A DNA stretch of 64,000 bases. It comes from Knoellia aerolata DSM 18566. GTDB taxonomy: Bacteria > Actinomycetota > Actinomycetes > Actinomycetales > Dermatophilaceae. The first letter of the stretch is position 1. The number at the start of each line of letters is the position of its first letter. The stretch lies in NCBI RefSeq assembly GCF_000768695.1, contig NZ_AVPL01000015.1, positions 1-64,000 of the forward strand, read 5' to 3'. Position numbers and translations under genes: made by a program. The notes beneath the pieces were generated by a model. It was not told the origin of the DNA. It saw nothing but the letters and a program-made list of their open reading frames with translations, and made no database searches. Of this stretch, positions 44,443 through 52,901 are shown piece after piece.

Positions 44443-46350
44443 CTACTGGAGGGTCCAGCCGCTCCAGGGCGAGGTGCTCGAGAAGTTCCTCAGGTCGATG
44501 GTGATCGGCTCGGGGTCGTAGCTCGGCCTGAACAGGGTGTCGCCCGAGCGGTTGATGTTGGCGCACTCGCGGGCGCCGTTGAGGCAGGCGGCCACCAGGG
44601 CGTTCTGCACACGGTCGTCCCAAACGTTGAAGAAGTCGGCATGGAACGAGTAGATGCCGCCACTGGCCAGGGAGTACTCGGGTCCGCCGCCGAGGTTGAC
44701 GTACTCCACCTCCATCGACAGTCGGGGGAGGGAGACCGGGTGGCTGGTCGGGCAGGCACCGGTGCTCGCGGCATACGCCATGTGGGACTTGTGGTCGGCA
44801 CTGTCGAGGCGCACCCCGTCCCAGCAGCTGGGGAAGGTGAGGTCGACGACCATGGGTGCCGAGCTGCCCCCCGGGCAGGGGAACATGTGCGGGCTCTCCG
44901 GGCCACCGCGGCCGCAGCTCCACGACACGACCGAGGACGGCTGGTCGGACGTCGCCTTGGCGTTGCCGGCGATCATCCGCAGGCCGGGAGGGAACGGGTA
45001 GACCCCGGGGCCCCGGCCGTCGCCCGCTCGGCGGTAGTAGATCTGGCTCAGCTGTGGCGATCCGACGAACGAGCTTGTTCCGTCGGCGTTCTTCTTCACC
45101 AGCGAGGGGACCCAGTACGCCGAGCGGTCGCTCGTCCCCATGTCACGTCCGCAGCTCGACGTCGTCGCCTTGAGGCTCGTGAAGGTGCTGGCGGCATTCG
45201 TCGACCTGTTGCCGAAGAAGGTGTGCATGTGGGACGCGCCGAACTGGCCCGGGAACACGATCGGGTCGTCCGCCGCAGCGTGGTCGTTGCCGCACAGCAC
45301 GTTCCACTGCGCGACGTGGTCCGCATAGGTGACTTTGCCCAGCGGGGGCAGGCTCGTCGGCGTGGGGGGAGTGGTCGTCGGCGTCGGGGTCGGGGTGGGC
45401 GTCGGCGTCGGGGTGGGGGTGGGCGTCGGAGTCGGCGTGGGTGTGGTCGTCAGCGGTCCCGCGTCGGGGAAGCGGACGCCGTTCCAGCCCGTGCTGATGG
45501 TGGGGTAGGGGGTGAGCCAGCCGCCGACGCCGTTGCCCCGGTACAGGCGCAGGCTGCCATCGGTGGTCCGCGCGAGCACGTCGCTGTGGCCGTCACCGGA
45601 CCAGTCGCCGACACCGAGGAGACCGGTGAACCCCTTCCAACCGGTCCCGACGGTACGGGTCGTGGCGAAGCCTCCGGAGCCGTTGCTCCGGAACAGCCGC
45701 AGCTGGCCGTTGGCGCGGTTGCGGGCGAGGAAGTCGGGCGACGAGTCGCCGTCGAAGTCTCCGGTGAGCATCAGACCGTCGTGGCTGGACCACCCGGAGC
45801 CCACGACCCGCATGCCCAGGAACCCTCCGGCGCCGGTGCCGCGGTACATCCGCAGGGAGCCGTCGCTCCTCACGGTGGCCAGCAGGTCGTGGTGACCGTC
45901 ACCGTCCCAGTCCCCGGGGGAGAAGATCTGGCTGAACATCTGCCAGCCGCTGCCGATGGTCCGGGCCTGGCGGAAACCGCCGGCGCCGTTGCCCGAGTAG
46001 AGCCAGAGCGCACCGGCGGGGTCGCGCGCGATGAGGTCGGTCCCGGCGACACCGTCCCAGTTGCCCACGAGGCGGGTCTGGTCCAGTGAGCCCCAGTTGC
46101 TGCCGACCTGGGTGCGGGCGCCGGCGAAGCCACTCGTCCCGGTTCCGCGGTACAGCCACAGCCTGCCGTCGGTCGCCGAGGGCACGACGACGTCGGCCGT
46201 GCCGTCGCCGCTCCAGTCCGACGCCGCCGTGGCGTTGACCGGGACGGCCGCTGCCCTCGCGGGTGCGGCACTCGGTCCGCCGAGCGTCGCCAAGAGGCTC
46301 GCCAGCAGGGCTGTGACCAACATCGAACGGTTTCTGACGGATCGACCCAT
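44443..46350 (-). CDS. secreted FG-GAP-repeat protein with DUF1996 domain
   Basis: This 635-residue exported protein has a signal peptide (MGRSVRNRSMLVTALLASLL start, cleavage near AARAAA). Five or six FG-GAP/VCBS-like blades follow at residues about 45-285, each with a D-x-(D/N)-x-D-type calcium loop such as DWDGDGHHD and DFDGDSSPD. After a Thr-Pro repeat linker (residues about 300-330) comes a DUF1996 domain at residues about 340-635 with ASHMHTFFGNRSTN and SHMAYA. DUF1996 proteins are secreted and resemble fungal and actinobacterial wall-associated proteins. It is probably a surface or extracellular carbohydrate-binding protein. ATG 46350 was chosen; GTG 46353 is in frame. Confidence 0.85.
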   Translation of the reverse strand: MGRSVRNRSMLVTALLASLLATLGGPSAAPARAAAVPVNATAASDWSGDGTADVVVPSATDGRLWLYRGTGTSGFAGARTQVGSNWGSLDQTRLVGNWDGVAGTDLIARDPAGALWLYSGNGAGGFRQARTIGSGWQMFSQIFSPGDWDGDGHHDLLATVRSDGSLRMYRGTGAGGFLGMRVVGSGWSSHDGLMLTGDFDGDSSPDFLARNRANGQLRLFRSNGSGGFATTRTVGTGWKGFTGLLGVGDWSGDGHSDVLARTTDGSLRLYRGNGVGGWLTPYPTISTGWNGVRFPDAGPLTTTPTPTPTPTPTPTPTPTPTPTPTTTPPTPTSLPPLGKVTYADHVAQWNVLCGNDHAAADDPIVFPGQFGASHMHTFFGNRSTNAASTFTSLKATTSSCGRDMGTSDRSAYWVPSLVKKNADGTSSFVGSPQLSQIYYRRAGDGRGPGVYPFPPGLRMIAGNAKATSDQPSSVVSWSCGRGGPESPHMFPCPGGSSAPMVVDLTFPSCWDGVRLDSADHKSHMAYAASTGACPTSHPVSLPRLSMEVEYVNLGGGPEYSLASGGIYSFHADFFNVWDDRVQNALVAACLNGARECANINRSGDTLFRPSYDPEPITIDLRNFSSTSPWSGWTLQ

Positions 46351-46539
46351 CACGTACTCCCGGGGCAGGGTTTCGGGGTTGCGGCGGAGAGCTCCCGCCG
46401 GACGAGCTTGACTTGTGGCCGAGAGGGGCCCCTGCGTGCGGGCACGGCCGTGGGAGTGGTGGACATGCTAACCCCGTGGCAGGCGATCGAGCCCGTATAT
46501 CAGGTGGTGGGCAGTCGGCGGGCCAGAATGGCCGAAATG

Positions 46540-46554
46540 TCTCACTGGGTGAGA
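46540..46554. promoter_or_regulatory. inverted repeat upstream of the DUF1996 gene
   Basis: TCTCAC-TGG-GTGAGA is a perfect 6-bp inverted repeat about 190 bases upstream of the DUF1996 start and 60 bases from tRNA-Lys. It could be an operator. The rest of the 265-bp spacer contains a GTATAT-like -10 candidate near 46495 but nothing else recognised. Confidence 0.35.
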
Positions 46555-46615
46555 GGCCACTCTCAGAAGGTGGTCGAAAGGGTCCGTCCGAGGAGCTGCG
46601 CGCGCCCGAGGAGGG

Positions 46616-46691
46616 TGGTGGGCCCCGTGGGACTCGAACCCACAACCTACGGATTAAAAGTCCGCAGCTCTGACCATTGAGCTAGAGGCCC
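46616..46691 (-). tRNA. tRNA-Lys (TTT), CCA encoded
   Basis: The minus strand gives acceptor GGGCCTC/GGGGCCC (with one G-T pair), D-arm AGCTC..GAGCT, anticodon stem GCGGA/TCCGT with loop CTTTTAA (anticodon TTT), and T-arm GTGGG/CCCAC with TTCGAGT. Discriminator A and CCA follow. It is 76 nt. Its 3' part is repeated at 44327-44360. Confidence 0.95.
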
Positions 46692-46734
46692 GCGCAGGCA
46701 ACGCCTGCACGTGCGGAGACGATACCTGCCGGTG

Positions 46735-47157
46735 TCAGAGGCGCTCGGTCGTCGCCGCGTCCTCGACCCCGTCGAAGTACTTCTCCAGCACGTCGGTGAA
46801 GAGCTGCCGGTCCGGGTCGACCTCGGCGGCCCGCGCGAACAGCGTCATCGACGACCGGAGCTTCACGGCGTCGATGCCCCCGAACACGGCCGCCGCGTCC
46901 GATCCGGGCAGCCCCAGCAGCACGGCGCAGCACTCGCGCAACCGTTGCCCGAGAACGGGATCGGCGAGGTAGGCGCGCGCCTCGGGGAGGCCGGACACGG
47001 CATACCTCTGCGCCATCTCACTGCGACCGAGCCCGGCGACCTGCGGGAAGACGAACCACATCCAGTGGCTGGTCTTCCGGCCGCGCCGCAGCTCGGCCAG
47101 CGCCGCGGCATACGTCCCGCCCGAGTCCTGCGCCTCGACGAACCGGTTCAGTCCCAT
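46735..47157 (-). CDS. DUF1810 family protein
   Basis: This 140-residue protein matches the DUF1810/YbiA-neighbour family, with RFVEAQDSGGTYAAALAELRRGRKTSHWMWFVFPQ in the first third (positions about 5-39) and the conserved AYLADPVLGQRLREC. No reaction is assigned. ATG 47157 lies inside the end of the enoyl-CoA hydratase gene (10-nt overlap), so the two are translationally linked, though no functional link is clear. Confidence 0.82.
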   Translation of the reverse strand: MGLNRFVEAQDSGGTYAAALAELRRGRKTSHWMWFVFPQVAGLGRSEMAQRYAVSGLPEARAYLADPVLGQRLRECCAVLLGLPGSDAAAVFGGIDAVKLRSSMTLFARAAEVDPDRQLFTDVLEKYFDGVEDAATTERL

Positions 47158-48047
47158 GGCAGCCACTCCGGCAGGTCGCGGGAGGCCGAGGACGTGAACG
47201 ACGGGGACCGCTTCTCCGCGAACGCCGCCACGCCCTCCTTCCCGTCGTGGACGCTCGTCCACCACATCGCCAGCGAGTCGATGCGGTGCGCCTCGATCGG
47301 GTGGGGCTGGGCGGAGCTGCGCCACATCATCTGGCGGGTCAGGGCGGTGGCGACCCGGGACCTGCCCGTGACGAAGCGCCGGGCCAGCTCGTATGCCGTG
47401 TCCAGCAGCGCCTCCGGCTCCACCACCGATCGGAGCAGGCCACCGTCCAGGGCCTCGGCCGGGGAGAGGATGTCGGCGGCGTACGTCCACTCGAGGGCCC
47501 GGGAGACCCCGACGAGCCGTGGCAGGAACCACGACGAGCACGCCTCGGGCACGATGCCCAGCCGCCCGAAGACGAAGCCGATCCGGGCGGCGGTCGAGGC
47601 GATCCGCACGTCCATCGGCAGCGTCATCGTCGCGCCGATGCCGACGGCCGGGCCGTTGATCGCGGCGATGACCGGCTTGGTGCAGTCGTAGATCGCCAGC
47701 GCGACGCGACCACCGGTGTCGCGCACGCCGTCGGCGATCTCGGGGGCGTCGAGACGGCTGCGCACGTCGTCGAGCGTCGGTGCGATCGACTCGTCGAGCC
47801 CGAAGACGTTGCCCTCGCGGGACAGGTCCATCCCGGCGCAGAAGGCGCGTCCGGCGCCGGTGACGACGACGGCGGCCACCGAGTCGTCGGTGTTGACCCG
47901 TCGGAACGCGTGCTCGAGCTCGTGCGCCATCGTCACGGTGAACGCGTTGAGCGCCTCGGGGCGGTGGAGCGTGAGGGTGAGGATGCCGTCGTCGGCCGCC
48001 TCCCAGCGGAGGGTCTCGTAGGGCCCGGGGACCGCGGTGTCCGTCAT
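47148..48047 (-). CDS. enoyl-CoA hydratase/isomerase family protein
   Basis: This 299-residue crotonase-fold enzyme has the CoA-binding FCAGMDLSREG segment with the first oxyanion-hole region and the second in INGPAVGIGATMTLPMDVRIAS. The residue positions usually holding the two catalytic glutamates are GIVPEACSSWFLPRLVG, which retains one glutamate. It may be a hydratase or an isomerase in fatty-acid or side-chain degradation. It is not in an operon with other beta-oxidation genes. The start ATG is at 48047. Confidence 0.85.
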   Translation of the reverse strand: MTDTAVPGPYETLRWEAADDGILTLTLHRPEALNAFTVTMAHELEHAFRRVNTDDSVAAVVVTGAGRAFCAGMDLSREGNVFGLDESIAPTLDDVRSRLDAPEIADGVRDTGGRVALAIYDCTKPVIAAINGPAVGIGATMTLPMDVRIASTAARIGFVFGRLGIVPEACSSWFLPRLVGVSRALEWTYAADILSPAEALDGGLLRSVVEPEALLDTAYELARRFVTGRSRVATALTRQMMWRSSAQPHPIEAHRIDSLAMWWTSVHDGKEGVAAFAEKRSPSFTSSASRDLPEWLPWD

Positions 48048-48076
48048 GCCCTCAACGTACGGTGCAGGATGGAGCG

Positions 48077-48718
48077 GTGACAGACAGCGGCCGCAGCGTT
48101 CCCCGTCGCCCGATCGCGTTCGGCCCGGATGCGATCGAGGCGCACGGCGGCAGTCTGCCCGGCCCGGCCGAGGTCACCGAGATCGCCCACCAGACGGCGG
48201 CCGTCCTCGTCGGGACGGGTCGCGCCGCCCACGACCCGGCGCTCACCGCCCGCCTCGTCGCGCTCGTCGACGACCTGGGCCTGTCGACCGTCGCCGACCT
48301 CTGGGCCGGGCGGCCGGCGCGGAGCCTCCCGGGTGCGCTGTGGCGGCTCTACGCGCTGCGCGAGTGGGTCCGGCGCCAACCCGTCCAGGCGAGCCGGGAG
48401 TATGCCGCGGGGATCCGGTTCACCGACGTCGCCCACGCCGTGGCCGGCATCGCCGAGCCCCCCGGACCGGACGAGGTCCGCGTCCTGGCCGACGACATCC
48501 TCACCGGGGTCTTCGCGGGCGACCTCGCCGTGGCGCTCGAGCGTGCCGCGGCGTTCGCCTCGGTCATCTCCGCAGGTCGGGCGGACCTGGCCCACGACCG
48601 GGACGGCACCGACCCGGCCGGCGCCGGGACGCTCACCACGACCGCCGCGGCGATGCAGCGCACGGGCGAGGACCTCCTGGCCTGCGCGCGGCTCTGGCGG
48701 GTCGACGAGCTCGACTGA
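48077..48718 (+). CDS. actinobacterial protein of unknown function
   Basis: This 213-residue soluble helical protein has no motif I can name. It includes LSTVADLWAGRPARSLPGALWRLYALREWV in the middle (residues about 75-104) and a C-terminal helical bundle; similar sequences are widespread in actinobacteria, often misnamed. GTG 48077 follows GGAG; GTG 48062 is in frame. It is divergent from the enoyl-CoA hydratase gene and followed by 24-bp tandem repeats. Confidence 0.7.
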   Translation: MTDSGRSVPRRPIAFGPDAIEAHGGSLPGPAEVTEIAHQTAAVLVGTGRAAHDPALTARLVALVDDLGLSTVADLWAGRPARSLPGALWRLYALREWVRRQPVQASREYAAGIRFTDVAHAVAGIAEPPGPDEVRVLADDILTGVFAGDLAVALERAAAFASVISAGRADLAHDRDGTDPAGAGTLTTTAAAMQRTGEDLLACARLWRVDELD

Positions 48719-48749
48719 GCCACCCGGCACACGCACCCGGCGTGCGCCC

Positions 48750-48828
48750 GGCATACGCGCTCGGCACTCACCCGGCATACGCGCCCGGCACTCACCCGGC
48801 ATACGCGCTCGGCACTCACCCGGCATAC
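48750..48828. repeat. 24-bp tandem repeats containing GGCATAC
   Basis: GGCATAC recurs at 48750, 48774, 48798 and 48822, exactly 24 bases apart, with the intervening GCGC(T/C)CGGCACTCACCC nearly constant. It begins about 30 bases after the stop of the gene at 48077-48718. There are no unique spacers, so it is not CRISPR. Confidence 0.85.
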
Positions 48829-48901
48829 GGCATCGACGGCACGCAGGGACGGGCGATCGTTCGGGAACACATCCCGCCCGACCGCGCGTTAGGCTTCAGT
48901 G

Positions 48902-48988
48902 GTGGTGCCGGACCGCGGCAGCCCCGGGTCCCAAAATCAGCCGCTACGAGCGGCCTCGCGCCGTGAGGCGCTCCCGGTCCGGCACCAC
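48902..48988 (+). other. candidate structured RNA leader upstream of the DUF47-pit operon
   Basis: GTGGTGCCGGACCG (48902-48915) is exactly complementary to 48975-48988, and the enclosed segment contains a further hairpin, GCCGCT-ACG-AGCGGC (48940-48954). A separate 8-bp inverted repeat, TGTCGGAG/CTCCGACA, lies at 49037-49044 and 49071-49078. Together these occupy much of the 390-bp space between 48719 and 49108, which otherwise holds only the tandem repeats. Whether it is transcribed is unknown. Confidence 0.4.
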
Positions 48989-49108
48989 GCACCGCTACCC
49001 CGTCGTACAGCCGGTGAACGGGGCCTGGACTGCCGATGTCGGAGATCTGGCCGACAGGCCGTAGCCTTTCCTCCGACACTTGACCTCGAGCCGTTCGGAG
49101 CGACTCTC

Positions 49109-49735
49109 GTGGGCTTCAGCCTCACTCCCAAGGAGACCGGGTTCTACGACCTGTTCTCGCAGTCCGCCAACCACCTCATCCAGGGTGCCGCCGAGCTCAC
49201 CGCCATCCTCGGAGCGGACACTCAGGTCGAACGCGAAGCGATCGCCAAGAGGATGGACGAGGTGGAGACCTCGGCCGACGAGGCGACGCACGAGATCATC
49301 CGCAAGGTCAACTCCTCGTTCATCACGCCGTTCGACCGTGAGGACATCCACGGTCTCGCGAGCGCGCTCGACGACTGCATCGACCACATGGACGCCGCGG
49401 CCGACCTCGTCGCGCTCTACCGCATCGCCAGCTTCCCCAAGGGCGTGGTCAAGCAGGTCGAGATCCTCTCGCGGATGGCCGAGCTCACCGTCGAGGCGAT
49501 GCCGCGGCTGCGCTCGATGAAGGACCTCAACACGTACTGGATCGAGATCAACCGTCTCGAGAACCGGGCTGACAAGGCGTACCGCCGGATGCTCGCCGAG
49601 CTCTTCAACGCCGACGGCGCCGACCCCATCCTCGTCATGAAGCTCAAGGAGCTCATCGACGAGCTCGAGGCGGCAGCGGATGCGTTCGAGAGCGTGGCCC
49701 ACAAGGTCGAGAGCATCGCCGTCAAGGAGTCCTGA
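49109..49735 (+). CDS. DUF47 PhoU-like protein
   Basis: This 208-residue all-helical protein belongs to DUF47/PhoU_div, relatives of PhoU that pair with Pit-type phosphate transporters. Its conserved features are FYDLFSQSANHLIQGA near the start, EATHEIIRKVNSSFITPFDREDIHGLASALDDCID across residues 65-99 (metal- and partner-contacting), and LENRADKAYRRML. It probably gates or regulates the transporter encoded five bases downstream. GTG 49109 follows GGAG at eight bases; upstream in-frame sequence lacks family similarity. Confidence 0.87.
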   Translation: MGFSLTPKETGFYDLFSQSANHLIQGAAELTAILGADTQVEREAIAKRMDEVETSADEATHEIIRKVNSSFITPFDREDIHGLASALDDCIDHMDAAADLVALYRIASFPKGVVKQVEILSRMAELTVEAMPRLRSMKDLNTYWIEINRLENRADKAYRRMLAELFNADGADPILVMKLKELIDELEAAADAFESVAHKVESIAVKES

Positions 49736-49740
49736 CCACC

Positions 49741-50745
49741 GTGGAGAGCTGGATCCCGGTGGCCCTCGTCGTCTCCCTGGCGATGGGCTTCAACTACACC
49801 AACGGCTTCCACGACGCCGCGAACGCGATCGCGACGTCGGTGTCGACCCGTGCGCTCACGCCACGGATCGCCCTGGCCATGGCCGCCGTCGCCAACCTGT
49901 TCGGCGCCTTCCTCGGCACCAAGGTCGCCAAGACCGTCGGCAGCGGCATCATCGACGCGCCCGCGGGTTCGGTCGGCCTCACCATCTGCGCCGCGGGCCT
50001 CATCGGCGCGATCGCCTGGAACATGCTCACGTGGTGGTACGGGCTCCCGTCCTCCTCGTCGCACGCCCTCATCGGCGGCCTCGGTGGTGCGGCCATCGCC
50101 GCGTCGTCGACCGTCCACTGGGACGCCGTGTTCCAGAAGGTCATCCTGCCGATGATCGCCTCGCCCGTCGTCGGCCTCATCGTCGGCTACCTCGTCATGA
50201 CGGCGATCCTCTGGCTCTTCCGCCGGACGCACCCGGGCAGGGTCAACCGCGGCTTCCGCTACGCGCAGACCGTCTCCGCTGCCGCCATGGCCTTCGGCCA
50301 CGGCATGCAGGACGCGGCCAAGACCGCCGGTGTCGTCGTGCTCGCGCTCACCGTCGGCGGCTTCCACTCCGCCGACAGCGCGGCGATCCCGCTGTGGGTC
50401 CTCGTCCTCAGTGCCCTGGTGATCTCCGCCGGGACGTATGCCGGCGGGTGGCGGATCATGCGCACCCTCGGCCGACGCATCATCCACCTCGACCCCCCGC
50501 AGGGATTCGCGGCCGAGACCACGGCCGCGGCCGTCCTCTTCGTCGCGACCGGCACCGGGGCCCCGATCTCGACGACCCACGCCATCACCTCGGCGATCAT
50601 GGGCGTCGGCTCGACGAAGTCGCTCAAGGCGGTGCGCTGGGGCGTGGCCAAGAACATCGTCGGGGCGTGGGTCTTCACCTTCCCCGGCGCCGGCCTCGTC
50701 GCCGCCGCGTCCTTCCTCCTCCTCAAGCTCATCGTCGGCATCTGA
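49741..50745 (+). CDS. pit: low-affinity inorganic phosphate transporter, Pit family
   Basis: This 334-residue membrane protein has about ten hydrophobic segments and the duplicated PHO4/PiT signatures: NYTNGFHDAANAIATSVSTRALTP near the N-terminus and GHGMQDAAKTAG in the second half, plus SSSSHALIGGL and ISTTHAITSAIMG. It imports phosphate or metal-phosphate with protons or sodium. It forms an operon with the DUF47 gene and lies near the high-affinity pst operon on the opposite strand. GTG 49741 is the start. Confidence 0.92.
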   Translation: MESWIPVALVVSLAMGFNYTNGFHDAANAIATSVSTRALTPRIALAMAAVANLFGAFLGTKVAKTVGSGIIDAPAGSVGLTICAAGLIGAIAWNMLTWWYGLPSSSSHALIGGLGGAAIAASSTVHWDAVFQKVILPMIASPVVGLIVGYLVMTAILWLFRRTHPGRVNRGFRYAQTVSAAAMAFGHGMQDAAKTAGVVVLALTVGGFHSADSAAIPLWVLVLSALVISAGTYAGGWRIMRTLGRRIIHLDPPQGFAAETTAAAVLFVATGTGAPISTTHAITSAIMGVGSTKSLKAVRWGVAKNIVGAWVFTFPGAGLVAAASFLLLKLIVGI

Positions 50746-50765
50746 CCCCTCGGGCCCCCCCCCGC

Positions 50766-50825
50766 TTCCCCGACTTATTGCGCATTCCGGTCCCCGCACG
50801 GCCACTGATTGCGCGTGACGTTCAC
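50766..50825. repeat. 60-bp terminal inverted repeat, left arm
   Basis: Read on the plus strand this block matches the reverse complement of 51985-52044 at 48 of 60 positions without gaps, by hand alignment. Two 10-base blocks, TATTGCGCAT and TGATTGCGCG, and the final GTTCAC are identical. The arms bracket the AbiEi/DUF559-like gene. The outer part (GACTTATTGCGCATTCCG) also matches the tandem repeats at 56234-56316. Confidence 0.75.
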
Positions 50826-50838
50826 CCCCCGGGGCGCA

Positions 50839-51897
50839 TCACCACACGGAGCGCTCGAACTCCTTGCGGACGAGGATCCGCCAGCGCCTGAGACGGCGGT
50901 CGACCTCGCACTCGGCCAGGGGCGCACGGCAGCACCCGCACCGGAACACCGCGCTGTGCCGCAGCGGCGGCCGGGTGAGGTACGGCTGGAGCCGACCGTG
51001 CAGCGCCTCACCCGACACGGCCTCCGCCGGTGTCCACCGCACGACGGCCAGGCCGTGGTGCAGCAGGCGCTTCTCACCGCTCACCTCCGCGGCCACGGCG
51101 CTGCTCACCGCCTGCTCGGTCGTGCCCGAGATCAGGTACTTGCCGACACCGTCGGCCTCACCGATGACCCCGTGCTCGGGCCACAGGGCGTCGACCCGAG
51201 CGAGGAACTCGCCATCAGGAGTGAGGACCTCGACCTGCGGGACCGGGTCCGGCACCGCCCACGCCGCCAGGGCCCAGGCCGAGGCGGACTCGAGCCAGTT
51301 CTCCCTCCTGCCGTCCGCGAGGAGGAGGATCCCGTTCATCGACGCGACGCCGGGCCACCGTCGTTGGTGCCTGCGCATGGCGAGCAGCCCGTCGTGGGTG
51401 ACGAACCCGGCTCGCAGCGCGCCGTCCGCGATCGCGAGGGCGTCGCGCGGCAGCAGCACCCTCGCGCAGTCGACCACGGTCCGCGTGGGGGTGAGCCGCG
51501 GCCGACCGCCGTCGAGCTCGATGTGCCGGTGCGGAGTGGCCCCTCGGTGGAACCGCCGCCAGTCGTCGGGCCGGCTCGTGCGCGCGTCGTCCAGCAGCGT
51601 CATGGAGACCCGCTCGGGAGGGTATGCCGGGTGCGGCAGTCCCATGGCGGCCGCGGCGCTCGCGTGACTGAGGATCGCGTCGGGGGTCAGCCGGGCGGCG
51701 GCGAGGCTGAGGAACTGGTGGCGCTGCCACGGTTCGTGGGCCGACCACGGTGAGCGGACGGCATACACGCCTCTGCCCAACCGCTGGAGGCTGCCCGCGC
51801 TCGTCGCACGGGACAGGGAGGCACTGGTGAAGCCGAGCGAGAGGGCCTCGTGCCGGGAGAAGGGTTGGGGGAGCAGAGCGAAGTCGTCCACCCGCAA
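50839..51897 (-). CDS. AbiEi-like/DUF559 endonuclease-fold protein
   Basis: This 352-residue protein has an N-terminal winged-helix part resembling AbiEi antitoxins and related actinobacterial proteins (residues 1-60, LSRATSAGSLQRLGRGVYAV) and a C-terminal DUF559/Vsr-like nuclease segment with ENWLES, VDALWPEHGVIGEADGVGKY and late cysteines CGCCRAPLAEC. Such proteins are scattered in actinobacteria and are sometimes part of defence or toxin-antitoxin systems, but no toxin partner is adjacent. It is the only gene between two 60-bp inverted repeats, so it may move as a cassette. Base composition is like its surroundings. The start ATG is at 51897. Confidence 0.72.
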   Translation of the reverse strand: MRVDDFALLPQPFSRHEALSLGFTSASLSRATSAGSLQRLGRGVYAVRSPWSAHEPWQRHQFLSLAAARLTPDAILSHASAAAAMGLPHPAYPPERVSMTLLDDARTSRPDDWRRFHRGATPHRHIELDGGRPRLTPTRTVVDCARVLLPRDALAIADGALRAGFVTHDGLLAMRRHQRRWPGVASMNGILLLADGRRENWLESASAWALAAWAVPDPVPQVEVLTPDGEFLARVDALWPEHGVIGEADGVGKYLISGTTEQAVSSAVAAEVSGEKRLLHHGLAVVRWTPAEAVSGEALHGRLQPYLTRPPLRHSAVFRCGCCRAPLAECEVDRRLRRWRILVRKEFERSVW

Positions 51898-51984
51898 CAG
51901 CGTCGCGCGCGAGCCGTGGACGGGTCACCCCCGAGGGTGCGACCTGTGGATGACGAGGTCCACGGGCTCCGCCTGTGGACGACC

Positions 51985-52044
51985 GTGAACGCCGCGCGCA
52001 ATCAGTCGTCGTCGCTGGGACGAAATGCGCAATAAGTCGGGAAA
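51985..52044. repeat. 60-bp terminal inverted repeat, right arm
   Basis: This is the inverted partner of 50766-50825, about 80% identical. It lies between the AbiEi-like gene start and the pstB stop, only 16 bases from pstB. It contains AAATGCGCAATAAGTCGGG, the core of the repeat family also found at 56234-56316. Confidence 0.75.
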
Positions 52045-52060
52045 GGCTCGGGGCGAGGGG

Positions 52061-52837
52061 TCAGCCGAAGCGGCCGGAGATGTAGTCCTCGGTGGCCTTC
52101 TGCGTCGGGTTGCTGAAGATCTTCTGGGTGTCGGCGACCTCGACGAGGCGTCCGGGCTGGCCCGTGGCCTTGAGGTTGAAGAACGCCGTCTGGTCCGAGA
52201 CACGCGCCGCCTGCTGCATGTTGTGCGTGACGATGACGATCGTGTACTGGCTCTTGAGGTCGTTGATGAGGTCCTCGATGGCCAGCGTCGAGATCGGGTC
52301 GAGCGCCGAGCACGGCTCGTCCATGAGCAGCACCTGGGGCTCGACGGCGATGGCGCGGGCGATGCACAGCCGCTGCTGCTGACCACCGGACAGCCCGGCG
52401 CCCGGCTTGTCGAGGCGGTCCTTGACCTCGTTCCACAGGTTGGCGCCCTTGAGTGAGCGCTCGACCACCTCGTCGAGCTTCTTCTTGTTCTTGACGCCGT
52501 TGAGCCTGAGCCCCGCGGCGACGTTGTCGCGGATCGACATGGTCGGGAACGGGTTGGGCCGCTGGAAGACCATGCCGACGGTGCGGCGCACCGCCACCGG
52601 GTCCATCGACGACGCGTACAGGTCCTGGTCGTCGAGCGTGACCTTCCCCTCGACGCGACCACCGGGGATGACCTCGTGCATGCGGTTGAGGGTGCGCAGG
52701 ACGGTCGACTTGCCGCAGCCCGACGGGCCGATGAAGGCCGTCACGGAGCGGGGTTCGACGGTGAGCGAGACCCCCTCGACGGCCTTGAAGTCGCCGTAGT
52801 AGATGTCGAGGTCCTTGACGTCGATGCGCTTGGCCAT
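52061..52837 (-). CDS. pstB: phosphate ABC transporter ATP-binding protein
   Basis: This 258-residue ATPase energises high-affinity phosphate import. Walker A is GPSGCGKST near residues 33-41, the signature is [14 protein letters not shown], Walker B is [16 protein letters not shown] and the H-loop is [13 protein letters not shown]. The sequence [17 protein letters not shown] is typical of PstB. It is the last gene of pstSCAB on the minus strand, 64 bases after pstA. Confidence 0.96.
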   Translation of the reverse strand: MAKRIDVKDLDIYYGDFKAVEGVSLTVEPRSVTAFIGPSGCGKSTVLRTLNRMHEVIPGGRVEGKVTLDDQDLYASSMDPVAVRRTVGMVFQRPNPFPTMSIRDNVAAGLRLNGVKNKKKLDEVVERSLKGANLWNEVKDRLDKPGAGLSGGQQQRLCIARAIAVEPQVLLMDEPCSALDPISTLAIEDLINDLKSQYTIVIVTHNMQQAARVSDQTAFFNLKATGQPGRLVEVADTQKIFSNPTQKATEDYISGRFG

Positions 52838-52901
52838 GGGTGCTGTCGTTTCTCTCTGCTGTCAGGGGTCGTGAGGTCGGTATGCCGGGTGCGCGGCCGG
52901 G

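Larger units (their letters stand above)
44327..46650. mobile_element. putative 2.3-kb mini-island at tRNA-Lys
   Basis: The segment is bounded by the tRNA-Lys fragment and the intact tRNA-Lys gene and holds a single gene for a secreted FG-GAP/DUF1996 protein. There is no integrase. The GGCATAC heptamer occurs once in it, so composition does not mark it as foreign. It may be the remainder of a larger element after deletion. Confidence 0.5.

Noticed and set aside
45360-45445. GTCGGCGTCGGG-type microsatellite
   Set aside because: It lies in frame in the DUF1996 gene and simply encodes the Thr-Pro linker.
48750-48828. Tandem 24-bp repeats considered as a CRISPR array
   Set aside because: Units are contiguous and near-identical, with no unique spacers, and no cas genes are present.
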